Shown here one piece after another: positions 15,915-25,446 of a stretch of 41,757 nt of DNA. Source of the stretch: Alphaproteobacteria bacterium (GTDB lineage: Bacteria; Pseudomonadota; Alphaproteobacteria; Bin95); assembly GCA_029978325.1 (NCBI GenBank), contig JAPOJR010000010.1:1-41757 (forward strand), written 5' to 3'. Under the pieces are notes generated by a model that was given only the letters and a program-made list of their open reading frames with translations, was not told the origin of the DNA and ran no database searches. Each line of letters opens with the position of its first letter. The first letter of the stretch is position 1. Position numbers and translations under genes: made by a program.

Positions 15915-17963
15915 ATGTATCGCATTGGCATTGACGTCGGCGGCACCTTCACCGACCTGGTCGCCGTCGATGACGACGGCGGTGTCACCTTCGCCAAGTC
16001 GCCCTCCACGCCTGCCGATCAATCGGTTGGCGTTATGGACGGATTGGGACGCCTGGCCGCCGCCCTCAGCCTCGACCGGCAGGACCTGTTGCGCCAGACC
16101 CAGCGCATCGTCCACGGCACCACGGTCGCCACTAATGCTCTCCTGGAGCGCAAGGGCGCCACCGTCGGTCTGCTGACGACAGAGGGCCACCGCGATATTC
16201 TGGAGATGCGGGAAGGCCTGAAGCCCGACCGCTACAACATGCGCATGCCGCGGGCCGAACCGCTGATCCCGCGCGACCGTCGCCTGGGCGTGCGCGAACG
16301 CATTCGGCCGGAGGGCACGGAGGAAATTCCGCTCGACCCGGCCTCGGTACAGGCCGCCATCGCCACGCTAAAGGCCAAGGGCGCCAACTCCGTCGCCATC
16401 TGCTACCTGCACGCCTACAAGGACGGCCGCCACGAGCAGGCCACCGCCGAAATGGTTCGGGAGGCGATGCCGGAGGCCTATGTCTGTCTCTCCTCCGATG
16501 TGTTTCCGCAGATCAAGGAATACGAGCGCGTCTCGACCACCGCCGTGAACGCCTATGTCGGCCCGGCGCTGGATCGCTACCTCTCCCGCCTGGAAAAGCG
16601 CCTGGTGGAGGCGGGTTATCGCGGCCCGGTGCTGATTATCCTGAGCCACGGCGGCGTCGCACCCATTGCCGAGGCGATCCGGCTGGCCGCTGCGACGGTG
16701 CTCTCCGGCCCGGCTGGCGGCGTTGCCGGCGCGCGCTATGCCTCCCGCCTGATGGATGCGCCGAACCTGATCCCGTTCGACATGGGCGGCACCTCGACCG
16801 ACATCTCGCTGATTGCCGGCGGCGAGGCGACACTGTCCGCCGACCGCGGCATTGCTGACCAGCGCATCGCGCTGCAATCGCTCGACATTGCCAGCATCGG
16901 CGCCGGCGGCGGCTCGCTCGCCAGCGTCGACGCCAGCGGCCTGCTGAAGGTCGGGCCGGAGAGCGCCGGTGCCGATCCGGGCCCCGCCTGCTATGGCCGC
17001 GGCGGCACGCAGGCGACCGTCACCGACGCCAGCGCCGTGCTGGGCTTCTTTGACCCCGCCAACTTCCTGGGCGGCACCGCCACCCTGGATTCCGCTGCTG
17101 CCGAGGCTGCGCTCGACCGGCTCGCCGGCGATCTGGGTGTGACGCGCGAACAGGCGGCGGAGGGCGTGCACCGGGTCATCAACACCCAGATGGCGGAGGG
17201 CGTGCGCCTCGTCTCTGTCCGCCGCGGCATCGACCCACGCCAGTTCGCCTTGCTCTCGTTCGGCGGCGCCGCCGGCCTGCACGTGACGGAGGTGGCGCGC
17301 CAACTGGGCGTCACCCGCGCCATCGCCCCCCGCGTCGCCAGCGTGCTTAGCGCCTGGGGCATGCTCGCCACCGACCTGCGCTTTGAGGCGAGCCGTACGC
17401 ATATCGGTGACACCGGAGCGCTGGATGCTGACGCCGTCCGCGCCACCTTCGACGCCTTGAAAGCGGACGCCACCGCCCGCCTGCAGGCGGTGTTCGATGG
17501 TCCGGTCACCCACCGCTTCATGGCCGACATGCGTTATGGCGAGCAGATTTTCGAGATCGACGTGCCGCTGGACGACCTCGAATGGCAGGCCGACGACATG
17601 CTCGCCCAGATCGCCGATCGCTTCCACGTCCGCCACGAGCAACTCTACACCTACGCGCTGCGCGATCAGGAGGCCGTGCTGGTCAACGCGCGCGTCGCCG
17701 CCATCGGCCAGCTTCCAGCCCTGCCGCAGGAGCCTCTGGCCGCGGCGGGTGCGCCGGCTGTGGGGCCATCTGCGAACCGGCAGGTCTACATGAACGGCTG
17801 GCACGAGACGCCGATCTACACCTGGGATGCCCTCGTCCCTGGCCAGGAGATCACCGGCCCGGCGGTGGTTGAGAGCGCCACCACGACCCTGGTGCTGCGC
17901 GCCGGGGACTCGGCTGTGGTGACGCCGCATCTCTGGATCGATATTGCCGTCGGCGGCACTTGA
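15915..17963 (+). CDS. HyuA-type hydantoinase/oxoprolinase family protein
   Basis: A 682-residue cytoplasmic ATP-dependent amidohydrolase or carboxylase subunit. The actin-like ATPase start YRIGIDVGGTFTDLV, the HGTTVATNALLERKGA segment, the LSGPAGGVAGARY strand and FDMGGTSTDISLI are all characteristic of HyuA (N-methylhydantoinase A, 5-oxoprolinase, acetone carboxylase beta). It has normal length for the stand-alone A subunit, yet no HyuB gene lies next to it: the following gene is an HpaB-type hydroxylase. So the substrate could be a cyclic imide, hydantoin, oxoproline or a ketone, or the B subunit is elsewhere. First gene of a probable operon behind the dyad at 15859-15880; 47 bases separate it from the next start. 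Confidence 0.88.
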   Translation: MYRIGIDVGGTFTDLVAVDDDGGVTFAKSPSTPADQSVGVMDGLGRLAAALSLDRQDLLRQTQRIVHGTTVATNALLERKGATVGLLTTEGHRDILEMREGLKPDRYNMRMPRAEPLIPRDRRLGVRERIRPEGTEEIPLDPASVQAAIATLKAKGANSVAICYLHAYKDGRHEQATAEMVREAMPEAYVCLSSDVFPQIKEYERVSTTAVNAYVGPALDRYLSRLEKRLVEAGYRGPVLIILSHGGVAPIAEAIRLAAATVLSGPAGGVAGARYASRLMDAPNLIPFDMGGTSTDISLIAGGEATLSADRGIADQRIALQSLDIASIGAGGGSLASVDASGLLKVGPESAGADPGPACYGRGGTQATVTDASAVLGFFDPANFLGGTATLDSAAAEAALDRLAGDLGVTREQAAEGVHRVINTQMAEGVRLVSVRRGIDPRQFALLSFGGAAGLHVTEVARQLGVTRAIAPRVASVLSAWGMLATDLRFEASRTHIGDTGALDADAVRATFDALKADATARLQAVFDGPVTHRFMADMRYGEQIFEIDVPLDDLEWQADDMLAQIADRFHVRHEQLYTYALRDQEAVLVNARVAAIGQLPALPQEPLAAAGAPAVGPSANRQVYMNGWHETPIYTWDALVPGQEITGPAVVESATTTLVLRAGDSAVVTPHLWIDIAVGGT

Positions 17964-18010
17964 TGCGACGCTGATCTCTCCAGGCGGTGTCTGCGCACAG
18001 GAGGTCAGCG

Positions 18011-19450
18011 ATGCCAGCAAGAACCGGGGCCGAATTCCTGCAGGGCCTCCGCACAGACCGCGAGGTCTGGGTCGGCAGCGACAAGGTCTCGGATGTCATA
18101 GACCATCCCGCCTTCACCGGCGCAGCGCGCGCGTTGGCGGAGGTCTATGACCTCCAGCATGCCCACGCCGACGACTGCCTGATGCCGGACCCGGAGACGG
18201 GTGAGGCGATCAATGTCAGCCACATGATTCCGCGCTCGAAAGACGACCTGCTGCGCCGGCATAAAGGGTTGCGGCGGCCGGCGGAATACTCGGTCGGGCT
18301 GATGGGGCGGACGCCGGACTACATGAACGTCACCTACGCCGGCTTTGCCGGACGCGCCGACGAGTGGTCCGCTTTCGGTAACGACGAAGGCGGCGAGAAC
18401 CTGGTGCGCTATCAGAAAAAGCTGGCGCGCGAGGATATCTCGTTGACCCACACCATCGTGCATTCAACGGTGAACCTGGCGAAAGGCACGTTCCCGGCCG
18501 GCTTCGATCCGGTGCAACTGCACAAGGTGGAGGAGACGGAGCACGGCATTGTCGTTCGCGGGTCCCGCGTGCTGGCAACGCTGGCGCCGTTTGCAGACGA
18601 GTTGGCGGTATATCCGGGTGCGCCGATGCCGGATGCGGACCCGGCGCACGCGCTGTCCTTCTGCGTGCCCATGGATGCGCCCGGCCTGAAATTCATTTGC
18701 CGCGACAGCACGCACGTGAACTCCAATCGCTTCGACCATCCGTTCTCCTCGCGGTTCGACGAGCAGGACGCCTTCGTCATTTTCGATGACGTGGAAATCC
18801 CGCGCGAGCGGCTGTTCATCGACGGCAACCTGGATGTCTATAACACGGTGATGAAGACCTCCTGGTGGCCGAACATCATGCAGCAGACCATGATCCGGGC
18901 GGAGGCGAAGCTGCAATTCGCCCGCGGTCTGACCCTGCGTCTCGCCGAGGCCATCAACCGTCGCGACCCGCAGACGGAGCAAATGCTGGGCGAGATCGCC
19001 ACCTATGCGGAATTCGCCCGCGCCGCCATCGTCGCCGCCGAGACTGAGGCCGCGGAGGTGGGCAATGGCCTCTGGACCTGCAAGCTCGGGCCGCTGCTGG
19101 CATTGCGTTCGGCCCTGCCGGAGTGGTTTCCGCGGGTGAACGAGATCATCCGCAAGATCGGCTCGCACAACCTGTTCACCACGCCATCCTACGCCGCCCT
19201 GCAGGATGCAGAGCTGCGCCCGCTGATCGACCGCTACATTCCCGGCTATGAGGTGGATGCGGAGGCCCGGGACCGGCTGTTCCGCCTGGCCTGGGACTTC
19301 ACCGGCACGGCGCTCGGTAGCCGGAACGAGCAGTATGAGCGCTTCTATCTGGGCTCGCAGGGGCGTAACCAACTGGCGGCGAACATGGCGCTGGACCGGG
19401 AGCGCGGGCTGGCTTTGGTGGACCGGTTCCTGAACGAGCCGATTGATTGA
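18011..19450 (+). CDS. HpaB-type flavin-dependent hydroxylase (4-hydroxyphenylacetate 3-hydroxylase family)
   Basis: A 479-residue acyl-CoA-dehydrogenase-fold protein. The ATG at 18011 is certain: AGGAGG (17999-18004) lies six bases before it, whereas the longer frame from 17987 has no such site. Family marks: GAEFLQGLRTDREVWVGSDKV, GLMGRTPDYMNVTYAGFAG (the HpaB N-terminal signature) and a helical C-terminal half with FARGLTLRLAEAINRRD. Members are two-component aromatic hydroxylases fed with FADH2 by a reductase, or 4-hydroxybutyryl-CoA dehydratases; the latter need cysteine/histidine iron-sulfur ligands which I do not see as a cluster, so hydroxylase is favoured. No reductase gene is adjacent. 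Co-directional VOC and RidA genes follow at 65 and 641 bases. Confidence 0.85.
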   Translation: MPARTGAEFLQGLRTDREVWVGSDKVSDVIDHPAFTGAARALAEVYDLQHAHADDCLMPDPETGEAINVSHMIPRSKDDLLRRHKGLRRPAEYSVGLMGRTPDYMNVTYAGFAGRADEWSAFGNDEGGENLVRYQKKLAREDISLTHTIVHSTVNLAKGTFPAGFDPVQLHKVEETEHGIVVRGSRVLATLAPFADELAVYPGAPMPDADPAHALSFCVPMDAPGLKFICRDSTHVNSNRFDHPFSSRFDEQDAFVIFDDVEIPRERLFIDGNLDVYNTVMKTSWWPNIMQQTMIRAEAKLQFARGLTLRLAEAINRRDPQTEQMLGEIATYAEFARAAIVAAETEAAEVGNGLWTCKLGPLLALRSALPEWFPRVNEIIRKIGSHNLFTTPSYAALQDAELRPLIDRYIPGYEVDAEARDRLFRLAWDFTGTALGSRNEQYERFYLGSQGRNQLAANMALDRERGLALVDRFLNEPID

Positions 19451-19514
19451 ATAGCGCTGGCGTTGTCCCGCTACTCGGGATTAGACTTTTAGCGAAACAA
19501 CGGAGGAACCCGTC

Positions 19515-20078
19515 ATGTCTGCAAGAGCCACTCCCGTCGGCATCAACCATGTGGTGCTGAACGTCCGCAACATGGAAGAGTCGCACAAGTTCTGGACCGA
19601 GGTTGTCGGCATGCGGCAGGTCGGCCAGCTCAAAGCGACCGAGAAACGGCCGAATCCGCCGAACATGCGCTTCTATAGCGGCCTGAAGGACGGCAAGGAA
19701 AACCACCACGATCTGGCCCTGGTCGAAAACCCCAATCTGCCGGAGCCGCCGGAAGAGTGGAGCATGTTCGGCATGCCGGTGGCGGTCAATCACATCGCCA
19801 TCACCTTCCCGGACCGCGAGGCCTGGCTGGCGCACCTGGAATACCTCCAGGAAAAGGGCGTGAAGTTCGACCGTCGCGTCGATCATGGCATGACGCACAG
19901 CCTCTACATCCACGACCCGAACGGTTATGGCGTCGAACTGCTGTATGAGCTGCCGCGCGAGGTTTGGGGCGACGATATCGACGGCGCGCTGAACTATGCC
20001 GTGACCCTGCCGACCGAGGGCAAGGAAGCGCTGGTCGATGACCTTGAAAACGCCCCCGTTTTCCGCGCCGCCGAATAG
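19515..20078 (+). CDS. VOC-superfamily protein (extradiol dioxygenase/glyoxalase-like)
   Basis: A 187-residue single-chain VOC protein with two beta-alpha-beta modules. GGAGGA before ATG 19515 fixes the start. Metal ligands can be seen at the usual places: His in GINHVVLNVRN, His in VNHIAITFPD, and Glu in GYGVELLYE. The C-terminal half ends HDPNGYGVELLYELPREVW. Because it follows an aromatic hydroxylase-like gene, a ring-cleaving or intradiol-product processing role is attractive, but VOC enzymes are too diverse to say. The TAG stop is immediately followed by AGCA, giving one of several TAGAGCA sequences, and RidA begins 12 bases later. Confidence 0.85.
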   Translation: MSARATPVGINHVVLNVRNMEESHKFWTEVVGMRQVGQLKATEKRPNPPNMRFYSGLKDGKENHHDLALVENPNLPEPPEEWSMFGMPVAVNHIAITFPDREAWLAHLEYLQEKGVKFDRRVDHGMTHSLYIHDPNGYGVELLYELPREVWGDDIDGALNYAVTLPTEGKEALVDDLENAPVFRAAE

Positions 20079-20090
20079 AGCAAAGCGCCT

Positions 20091-20477
20091 ATGCCCAAGC
20101 GTCAAAGCATCGAAATCCCGGGGTTCGCGCACTCCAATCCGATCCCCGGGGCGAGCCGCATCGGCAACCTGATGATGTCCAGCGTCATCGGCGGCAGAAA
20201 CCCTGACGGCTCCGGCATGCCGGCGGACCTGGCCGGCCAGATCGCCAACGTCTTCACCCATATCGCCAGCGCCATGCAGGCGGCGGGCGGCTCGCCCGAC
20301 AACATCCTGCGCATCACCTTCTACGTGCGCGACGCGACGGAGGGGCGGGCGGCCTTGAACGGCGAATGGGTCAAGATGTTCCCGGATGCGGCCTCAAGGC
20401 CAGCGCGGCACACGATTGCGGTGCCGGGCGACGGGCCGGGACTGGTCAGTTGTGAGTTCGTGGCGGTGTTGGATTGA
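20091..20477 (+). CDS. RidA family protein
   Basis: A 128-residue YjgF/YER057c/UK114 protein, probably a trimeric enamine/imine deaminase or a relative acting on a pathway intermediate. The conserved Arg in SRPARHTIAVPG and the Glu in LVSCEFVAVLD sit where RidA active-site residues lie. It has no strong ribosome-binding site but follows the VOC gene by 12 bases in the same direction. Members inside catabolic operons commonly hydrolyse aminoacrylate-type or other enamine intermediates, which would suit a nitrogen-containing substrate for this operon; that is inference. Last gene of the operon. Confidence 0.88.
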   Translation: MPKRQSIEIPGFAHSNPIPGASRIGNLMMSSVIGGRNPDGSGMPADLAGQIANVFTHIASAMQAAGGSPDNILRITFYVRDATEGRAALNGEWVKMFPDAASRPARHTIAVPGDGPGLVSCEFVAVLD

Positions 20478-20843
20478 AGCCAAACCGCCCAGGGCCGTTA
20501 GAGCCTGGAAACGGCGCGCTCTAGAACGCCGCGTCCTAACATTCTCGGGATCTGGCCCCAATTTCGCCCTGAATACCTAAGGTGGGCAAAGTGGCTAGGT
20601 TCGGTTGGCGATCATGACTCTGCAACCATGTTGCTTTTGATGACCGACGAGAGACGCCAAAAACCTGTCAGAACCCTTCAAGCATTGAGAGGGGGGCTGG
20701 CCTCTCCAGCAGCGCTTTGTTCCGTAGAATCGTAAGCCCTAAAACAAACCACCGTTTCTTTTAGCCCCCTTGCCGACAACTGCTGCTCTATCGCTGCCTA
20801 TCGGATTTCTCCTTGGCCCGGCGGTGGATGATGCCCATGCCGG
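20478..20843. other. Intergenic region between convergent genes
   Basis: 366 bases between RidA (plus) and the cyclase (minus). It holds a TAGAGC(20499-20504)/GCTCTA(20518-20523) inverted repeat with a 13-base loop, and GAGAGG (20687-20692)/CCTCTC (20701-20706) with an eight-base loop. Neither has a T run, so they are only possible terminators. No credible gene or RNA is seen. Confidence 0.5.
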
Positions 20844-22598
20844 TCAATCCGCCAGCCCGGTTTCGCGCAGGCCTGCAACGATCTCGTCGATGTCGCTGGA
20901 CCGCTTGTAGGGCAACAGTCTGGGCAGCGCGGTCACGGAGAATTCAGGGTTGATGCGCAGCACTTCCGCAGCCTCTGAACGCGCCTTCGGCCCGTCGTTC
21001 GCCAGAGCGTAGGTCGCCGCGAGATAGACATGCGGCCATAGAGCTTCCGCATTCCGAGCGGCGGCACGCTGGAACGCCGCAACTGCAGCTGCAAAGCGGC
21101 GCATACCCAGGTTCGCCAGCCCGATATAGTGGGGATAGAAGAACGGGTACTTCGGATTGAGCCGCATCGCGGTCTCAATCAGCTCAATAACCGGCTCATT
21201 CCTTCCCGCAAAGTGCATGGCGCCGGCCAAGGTGGCGTATGCGTCCGCGTTGCTGGGCTCCAACTCGATCCACCGCCGCGCCGCGCCGATCGCATCGTCA
21301 TGCCGCCGCATGAACAGATAAACGGTACTGAGCGCTTCATGGACAAGCGGCAGCGACGCATCGCGGACGACTGCCGCCTGCGCCAGTTCAAGGGCCCGAT
21401 CCAATGTCGGCGCAACACCGGTCAGCCACTGCTGCACATATGTCTCTGCCAGACCGGCGTAAGGCTCCGCATAAGATGGATCGAGGGTGATCGCACGCTC
21501 GTACAGCGCCTGGGCCGCCAGGTTACTTTCGTTCGTGAAAAGTCTGTATTGTTCGCGCGCACGGAGCACACAGTCATAGGCATCGGGAGTGTGCGGTTCG
21601 CTTCTTTGCGGTGGCGGGTCCTTCGGTGTAATCAGCTTGATCTTCAACGCCCGAACGATCTTTGCGACAACGTCGTCTTGGACCGCGAAAATGTCGGTCA
21701 ACGTACGGTCATAGCGCTCCGCCCAAAGATGGCCGCCGGAAGAGCCGTCTATTAGCTGCGCGTTGATCCGAACGCGCTCTCCAGACTTTCGAATGCTGCC
21801 CTCAACGACATAGCGAACATTCAGGTCGCGACAGACGTCCTGGATCTTTGCTGCTTTGTTCTTGTAGGTGAAGGTCGAGTTGCGCGCGATCACAAGCAAT
21901 TCGGGAAGGCGGGCGATCTCTGTAATAATGTCCTCAGTAATGCCGTCGGCGAAGTAACCCTGCTCCGGGTCGTCGCTCCTATTGTCGAATGGCAATACAG
22001 CGATCGACGGCTTGCTTGCCCCAAGCAGGCTTGAGCCTGCCGCCTGGCCAATCGCGTCGACCGTCGCAGATGTTCCTGGGGCCCAGGCCCAAATTCTTAC
22101 CGGCCGCGCAATGTTCTTCAAGCGATGCTCGCCGAAATCCCGCCACGCGATATCGAGGCGGTCGCGAACGTATCGGTAGGCGTCGTCGGAGAGCGCAATA
22201 CCGCCCACCTCAGCGACGCTCTCGATGCGCGCCGCGATATTAACCCCATCGCCAAGGAGATCGGCGCCCTCGCTCACTACATCGCCCACGTTGACGCCGA
22301 TCCGAAATGCCAGTCGCCTATCAGGCGGCGTATCGGCGCTCCACTCGGTTAACCCCGACTGGATGGCATGGGCGCACCGCACTGCATCGACGACGCTTGA
22401 GAACTCGATTAGCAGGCTGTCTCCAGCCGTATTCGCGATGCGACCACTATGCTCGCGGATCAGCGGGTCGATAACGTCCCGACGCGCTGACTTCAATGCG
22501 GACAGCGTCGCCTCCTCATCGAGACCAACAAGCCGAGAGTAGTCCGCAACATCTGCGGCGACGATGGCGGCCAGGCGGCGGATAGGACGGTCGGTCAT
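20844..22598 (-). CDS. Class III nucleotide cyclase with TolB-like and TPR domains
   Basis: A 584-residue cytoplasmic signalling protein. N-terminal cyclase domain (residues ~8-185): metal Asp16 in VAADVADYSRLVG, second metal Asp60 in NTAGDSLLIEF, and the DGVNIAARIES helix with the transition-state Asn and Arg. Middle domain ~200-310 (SIAVLPFDNRSDDPEQGYFADGITEDIIT... FTYKNKAAKIQDVCRDLNVRYVVEGSI) resembles the TolB/FlgO N-terminal fold; the rest is TPR repeats. The residue before TAGD that selects adenine in classical adenylate cyclases is usually Lys and is Asn56 here, so ATP specificity is not assured. The architecture is frequent in Rhizobiales and Rhodospirillales. It has no partner gene nearby. 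Confidence 0.9.
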   Translation of the reverse strand: MTDRPIRRLAAIVAADVADYSRLVGLDEEATLSALKSARRDVIDPLIREHSGRIANTAGDSLLIEFSSVVDAVRCAHAIQSGLTEWSADTPPDRRLAFRIGVNVGDVVSEGADLLGDGVNIAARIESVAEVGGIALSDDAYRYVRDRLDIAWRDFGEHRLKNIARPVRIWAWAPGTSATVDAIGQAAGSSLLGASKPSIAVLPFDNRSDDPEQGYFADGITEDIITEIARLPELLVIARNSTFTYKNKAAKIQDVCRDLNVRYVVEGSIRKSGERVRINAQLIDGSSGGHLWAERYDRTLTDIFAVQDDVVAKIVRALKIKLITPKDPPPQRSEPHTPDAYDCVLRAREQYRLFTNESNLAAQALYERAITLDPSYAEPYAGLAETYVQQWLTGVAPTLDRALELAQAAVVRDASLPLVHEALSTVYLFMRRHDDAIGAARRWIELEPSNADAYATLAGAMHFAGRNEPVIELIETAMRLNPKYPFFYPHYIGLANLGMRRFAAAVAAFQRAAARNAEALWPHVYLAATYALANDGPKARSEAAEVLRINPEFSVTALPRLLPYKRSSDIDEIVAGLRETGLAD

Positions 22599-23089
22599 GA
22601 GGCAAAATATATCTGTGATCTGATTGGCCGAGTAGCGGTTTCATGCCTGATTTTGCACTTCTCGACCACAGTTTGGGATGCCGCCAATGCCGATGACCGG
22701 CTGCTTCGGCCAATCTCCTCAGGTATTTGTGGCGCCACAGATCGAGTGAAAGGTTTTGAACCTGGCGAATGAACGTTGCGGATAGGGCCGTTTCCGCAAC
22801 GGACCCCGACACCCTTTCTTCGTTTGGCTCGGCATGGTTTCACCACTGTTCCACTAACATAGTACCCGATTTTCAAACCGATACGGTAAAATCGTACTCA
22901 GGAACCAATATGCGCAATAGGCGAAGTCACCGCGCCAAGTCACGCGCCGCAATCGCTTTGCCGCTTTGCTGATTTTCCAATACAAGCACCAATGGGCCAA
23001 GCTGAAACACCGCGTCTCCACCCCCTTGCGCTCATCCCGCCGGCTCGGCACTCTAGTCCCTCCTAACCCGGCCCAAGTGAGCGCACCCC
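22599..23089. other. Divergent intergenic region, no gene recognised
   Basis: 491 bases between the cyclase (minus) and the molybdenum hydroxylase (plus). It must hold two divergent promoters. Short open frames here, for example 22769-22972, show no start signal or family pattern and I do not accept them. The stretch 22860-22980 is A/T-rich compared with the rest; no obvious hairpin or operator is seen. Confidence 0.5.
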
Positions 23090-25420
23090 ATGAAATTCGG
23101 CATCGGCCAGCCTGCCTCCCGGCTGGAGGATATCCGCCTCGTCCAGGGCAGAGGGCATTTCCAGGATGACCGTGTCATCCCCGGCCAGGTCTATGCCGTG
23201 TTTGTGCGCTCCCCCCACGCTCACGCGAAGATCAACGGCGTCGATACCGCCGCCGCCAAGGCCGCGCCCGGCGTGCTGGCGGTCTATACCGGCGCTGATT
23301 ACGAGGCGGACGGCCTCGGCATGCCCAAAGCCACCCAGCCGCGGAAACGCGCCGACGGCTCGCCGATGTTCGCGCCGCAGCGCCCGGCGATGATGGTCGA
23401 GCATGTCAAATATGTCGGCGATACCGTCGCCATGGTCATCGCCACCACCCTGAACCAGGCGAAGGACGCCGCCGAACTGGTGGAGGTGGACTACACGCCC
23501 CTGCCGTCGGTCACCGACACGGCCTATGCCGCCGACCCGGCCTCTCCGCCGATCTGGGAGGGCAATCCCGACAACATCTCGCACCGGCACGAGCGCGGCG
23601 ACAAGGCCGCGACCGAGGCCGCCTTCGCCAAGGCGGCGCATGTCGTCAAGCGCCGCTACGTCATTACCCGCGTGCACGCGCAGTATATGGAGCCGCGCGG
23701 CTCGCTGGGCGTCTGGGATGCGGGGGACGAGCGCTATGTGCTCTATGCCGACGTGAACTATCCGCACCGGGTGCGGGGCATGCTGGCGAACCAGGTGTTC
23801 AAGGTGCCGGAGAGCGCGGTGCGCGTCGTCGTGCAGGATGTCGGCGGCGGTTTCGGCACCAAGGGCTGGCAGTATGTGGACCATCGCCTCGTCATGTGGG
23901 CGGCGAAGAAGCTGGGCAAGCCCGTCCGCTGGACCTGCGAGCGCTCCGAAGCGGTCATGGCGGACGAGCATGGGCGGGACAATATCGGCGAAATCTCGCT
24001 GGCGTTCGATGCCAATGGCAAGATCCTGGGCCTGCACCTGGACATGATTGCCAATATCGGCGCCTACATCGCCAGCGACCGGCAGTTGCTCACCCCCTTC
24101 GGCCAGATCGCGACGGTGACCGGCGTCTATGACATTCCGGCGGCCTATGTCTGCATCGACGCCGTGTTGACAAACACCAACCCGACCGCGCCCTACCGCG
24201 GCGCCGGTCGGCCCGAGGCGATCTACCTGATCGAGCGGGCGATGGACGATGCGGCGGACGAACTGGGCATCGACCGGATCGACCTGCGCCGGCGCAACAT
24301 GATCCAGCCGGAGCAGATGCCTTACAAGATCCCGCTCGGCCCCTCCTACGATGTCGGCCAGTTCCCGGAGAATATGGAGCGGGCGTTGAAGCTGGCGGAT
24401 TTTGACGGGTTCGAAGCCCGCCGCGCGGAATCGCAGAAGCGCGGCCTGCTGCGCGGCGTCTCGGTCGTTAACGCCATTGAGCAGGCGGCGGGGCCGCAGC
24501 CGGAATACGCCGAAATCCGCTTCAACCCCTCCGGCACGGCGCTGTTGATGATGGGGACGAAGTCGCACGGCCAGGGGCACGAGACCGTGTTCAAGCAGAT
24601 CCTGCACGAGAAGATCGGCATCGACCCTGCCGACGTCCGCTTTATCGACGGCGACACCGACCGGGTCGCCTTCGGCATGGGCTCGAACGGCTCGCGCTCC
24701 ATGGCCATTGGCGGTTCGGCGCTGGTGCTGGCGGCGGACAAGATCATCGCCAAGGGCAAGAAGATCGCAGCGCACATGCTGGAGGCGGGCGAGGGCGATA
24801 TCGAGTTCACCGAGGGTATCTTCTCTGTCGCCGGCACCGACAAACAGGTGACGCTGAACGCCGTTGCCCGCGCCGCCTTCCTGCCGGCCAAGCTGCCGAA
24901 GGGCATGGAACCCGGCTTTTACGAAAACGCCACCTATGAGTCGCCGCAAGGCACCTACCCGAACGGCTGTCATGTCTGCGAGGTAGAGGTAGACCCGGAG
25001 ACGGGGCACGTCCAACTCGTCGCCTATGCGGTGGTGGACGACGTCGGCACCGTCATCAACCCGACGACGCTGAAAGGCCAGATCCACGGCGGTATCGCCC
25101 AGGGCCTGGGCCAGGCGCTGATGGAGAAGGTGACCTATGACAAGGACACCGGCCAGTTGCTCAGCGCCAGCTTCATGGACTACGCCATGCCGCGCGCCGA
25201 CAACTTCGCCAACATCGCAATCGAGAGCAATCCCGTCCCCACCGCCCGCAACCTGCTGGGCGCGAAGGGCGCCGGCGAGGCGGGCACGGTCGGTGCGCTG
25301 CCGGCGGTGATGCTCGCGGTCATGGATGCCCTCAAGCCGCTCGGCGTCAAACATCTCGACATGCCGGCATCGCCGGATGCGGTGTGGCGCGCGATTCAGG
25401 ATGCGAAAGCCGCCGGCTAA
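23090..25420 (+). CDS. Molybdopterin-binding hydroxylase large subunit (xanthine/CO dehydrogenase family)
   Basis: A 776-residue large (L) subunit that binds the molybdopterin cofactor. Visible marks: N-terminal GQPASRLEDIRLVQGRGHFQDD, GGGFGTKGW for the cofactor, active-site loop PYRGAGRPEA (Arg370 region) instead of the Cys-bearing AYRCSFR of aerobic CO dehydrogenase, and catalytic Glu730 in GAKGAGEAG. It is therefore not a CO dehydrogenase but a hydroxylase for an aromatic heterocycle, aldehyde or similar. The medium FAD and small iron-sulfur subunits, usually adjacent, are missing here: the next gene is an enoyl-CoA hydratase and the previous one a cyclase on the other strand. No good Shine-Dalgarno precedes the ATG at 23090. 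Confidence 0.9.
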   Translation: MKFGIGQPASRLEDIRLVQGRGHFQDDRVIPGQVYAVFVRSPHAHAKINGVDTAAAKAAPGVLAVYTGADYEADGLGMPKATQPRKRADGSPMFAPQRPAMMVEHVKYVGDTVAMVIATTLNQAKDAAELVEVDYTPLPSVTDTAYAADPASPPIWEGNPDNISHRHERGDKAATEAAFAKAAHVVKRRYVITRVHAQYMEPRGSLGVWDAGDERYVLYADVNYPHRVRGMLANQVFKVPESAVRVVVQDVGGGFGTKGWQYVDHRLVMWAAKKLGKPVRWTCERSEAVMADEHGRDNIGEISLAFDANGKILGLHLDMIANIGAYIASDRQLLTPFGQIATVTGVYDIPAAYVCIDAVLTNTNPTAPYRGAGRPEAIYLIERAMDDAADELGIDRIDLRRRNMIQPEQMPYKIPLGPSYDVGQFPENMERALKLADFDGFEARRAESQKRGLLRGVSVVNAIEQAAGPQPEYAEIRFNPSGTALLMMGTKSHGQGHETVFKQILHEKIGIDPADVRFIDGDTDRVAFGMGSNGSRSMAIGGSALVLAADKIIAKGKKIAAHMLEAGEGDIEFTEGIFSVAGTDKQVTLNAVARAAFLPAKLPKGMEPGFYENATYESPQGTYPNGCHVCEVEVDPETGHVQLVAYAVVDDVGTVINPTTLKGQIHGGIAQGLGQALMEKVTYDKDTGQLLSASFMDYAMPRADNFANIAIESNPVPTARNLLGAKGAGEAGTVGALPAVMLAVMDALKPLGVKHLDMPASPDAVWRAIQDAKAAG

Positions 25421-25446
25421 TCCCCCCTTAAGATTCAGGAGTTTCC

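Noticed and set aside
16368..18020. Long minus-strand open frame opposite the HyuA-type gene
   Set aside because: Arg/Ala/Gly-rich shadow of a high-GC gene on the plus strand.
22769..22972. Small open frame in the divergent intergenic region
   Set aside because: No ribosome-binding site and no recognisable protein pattern; overlaps promoter space for two genes.
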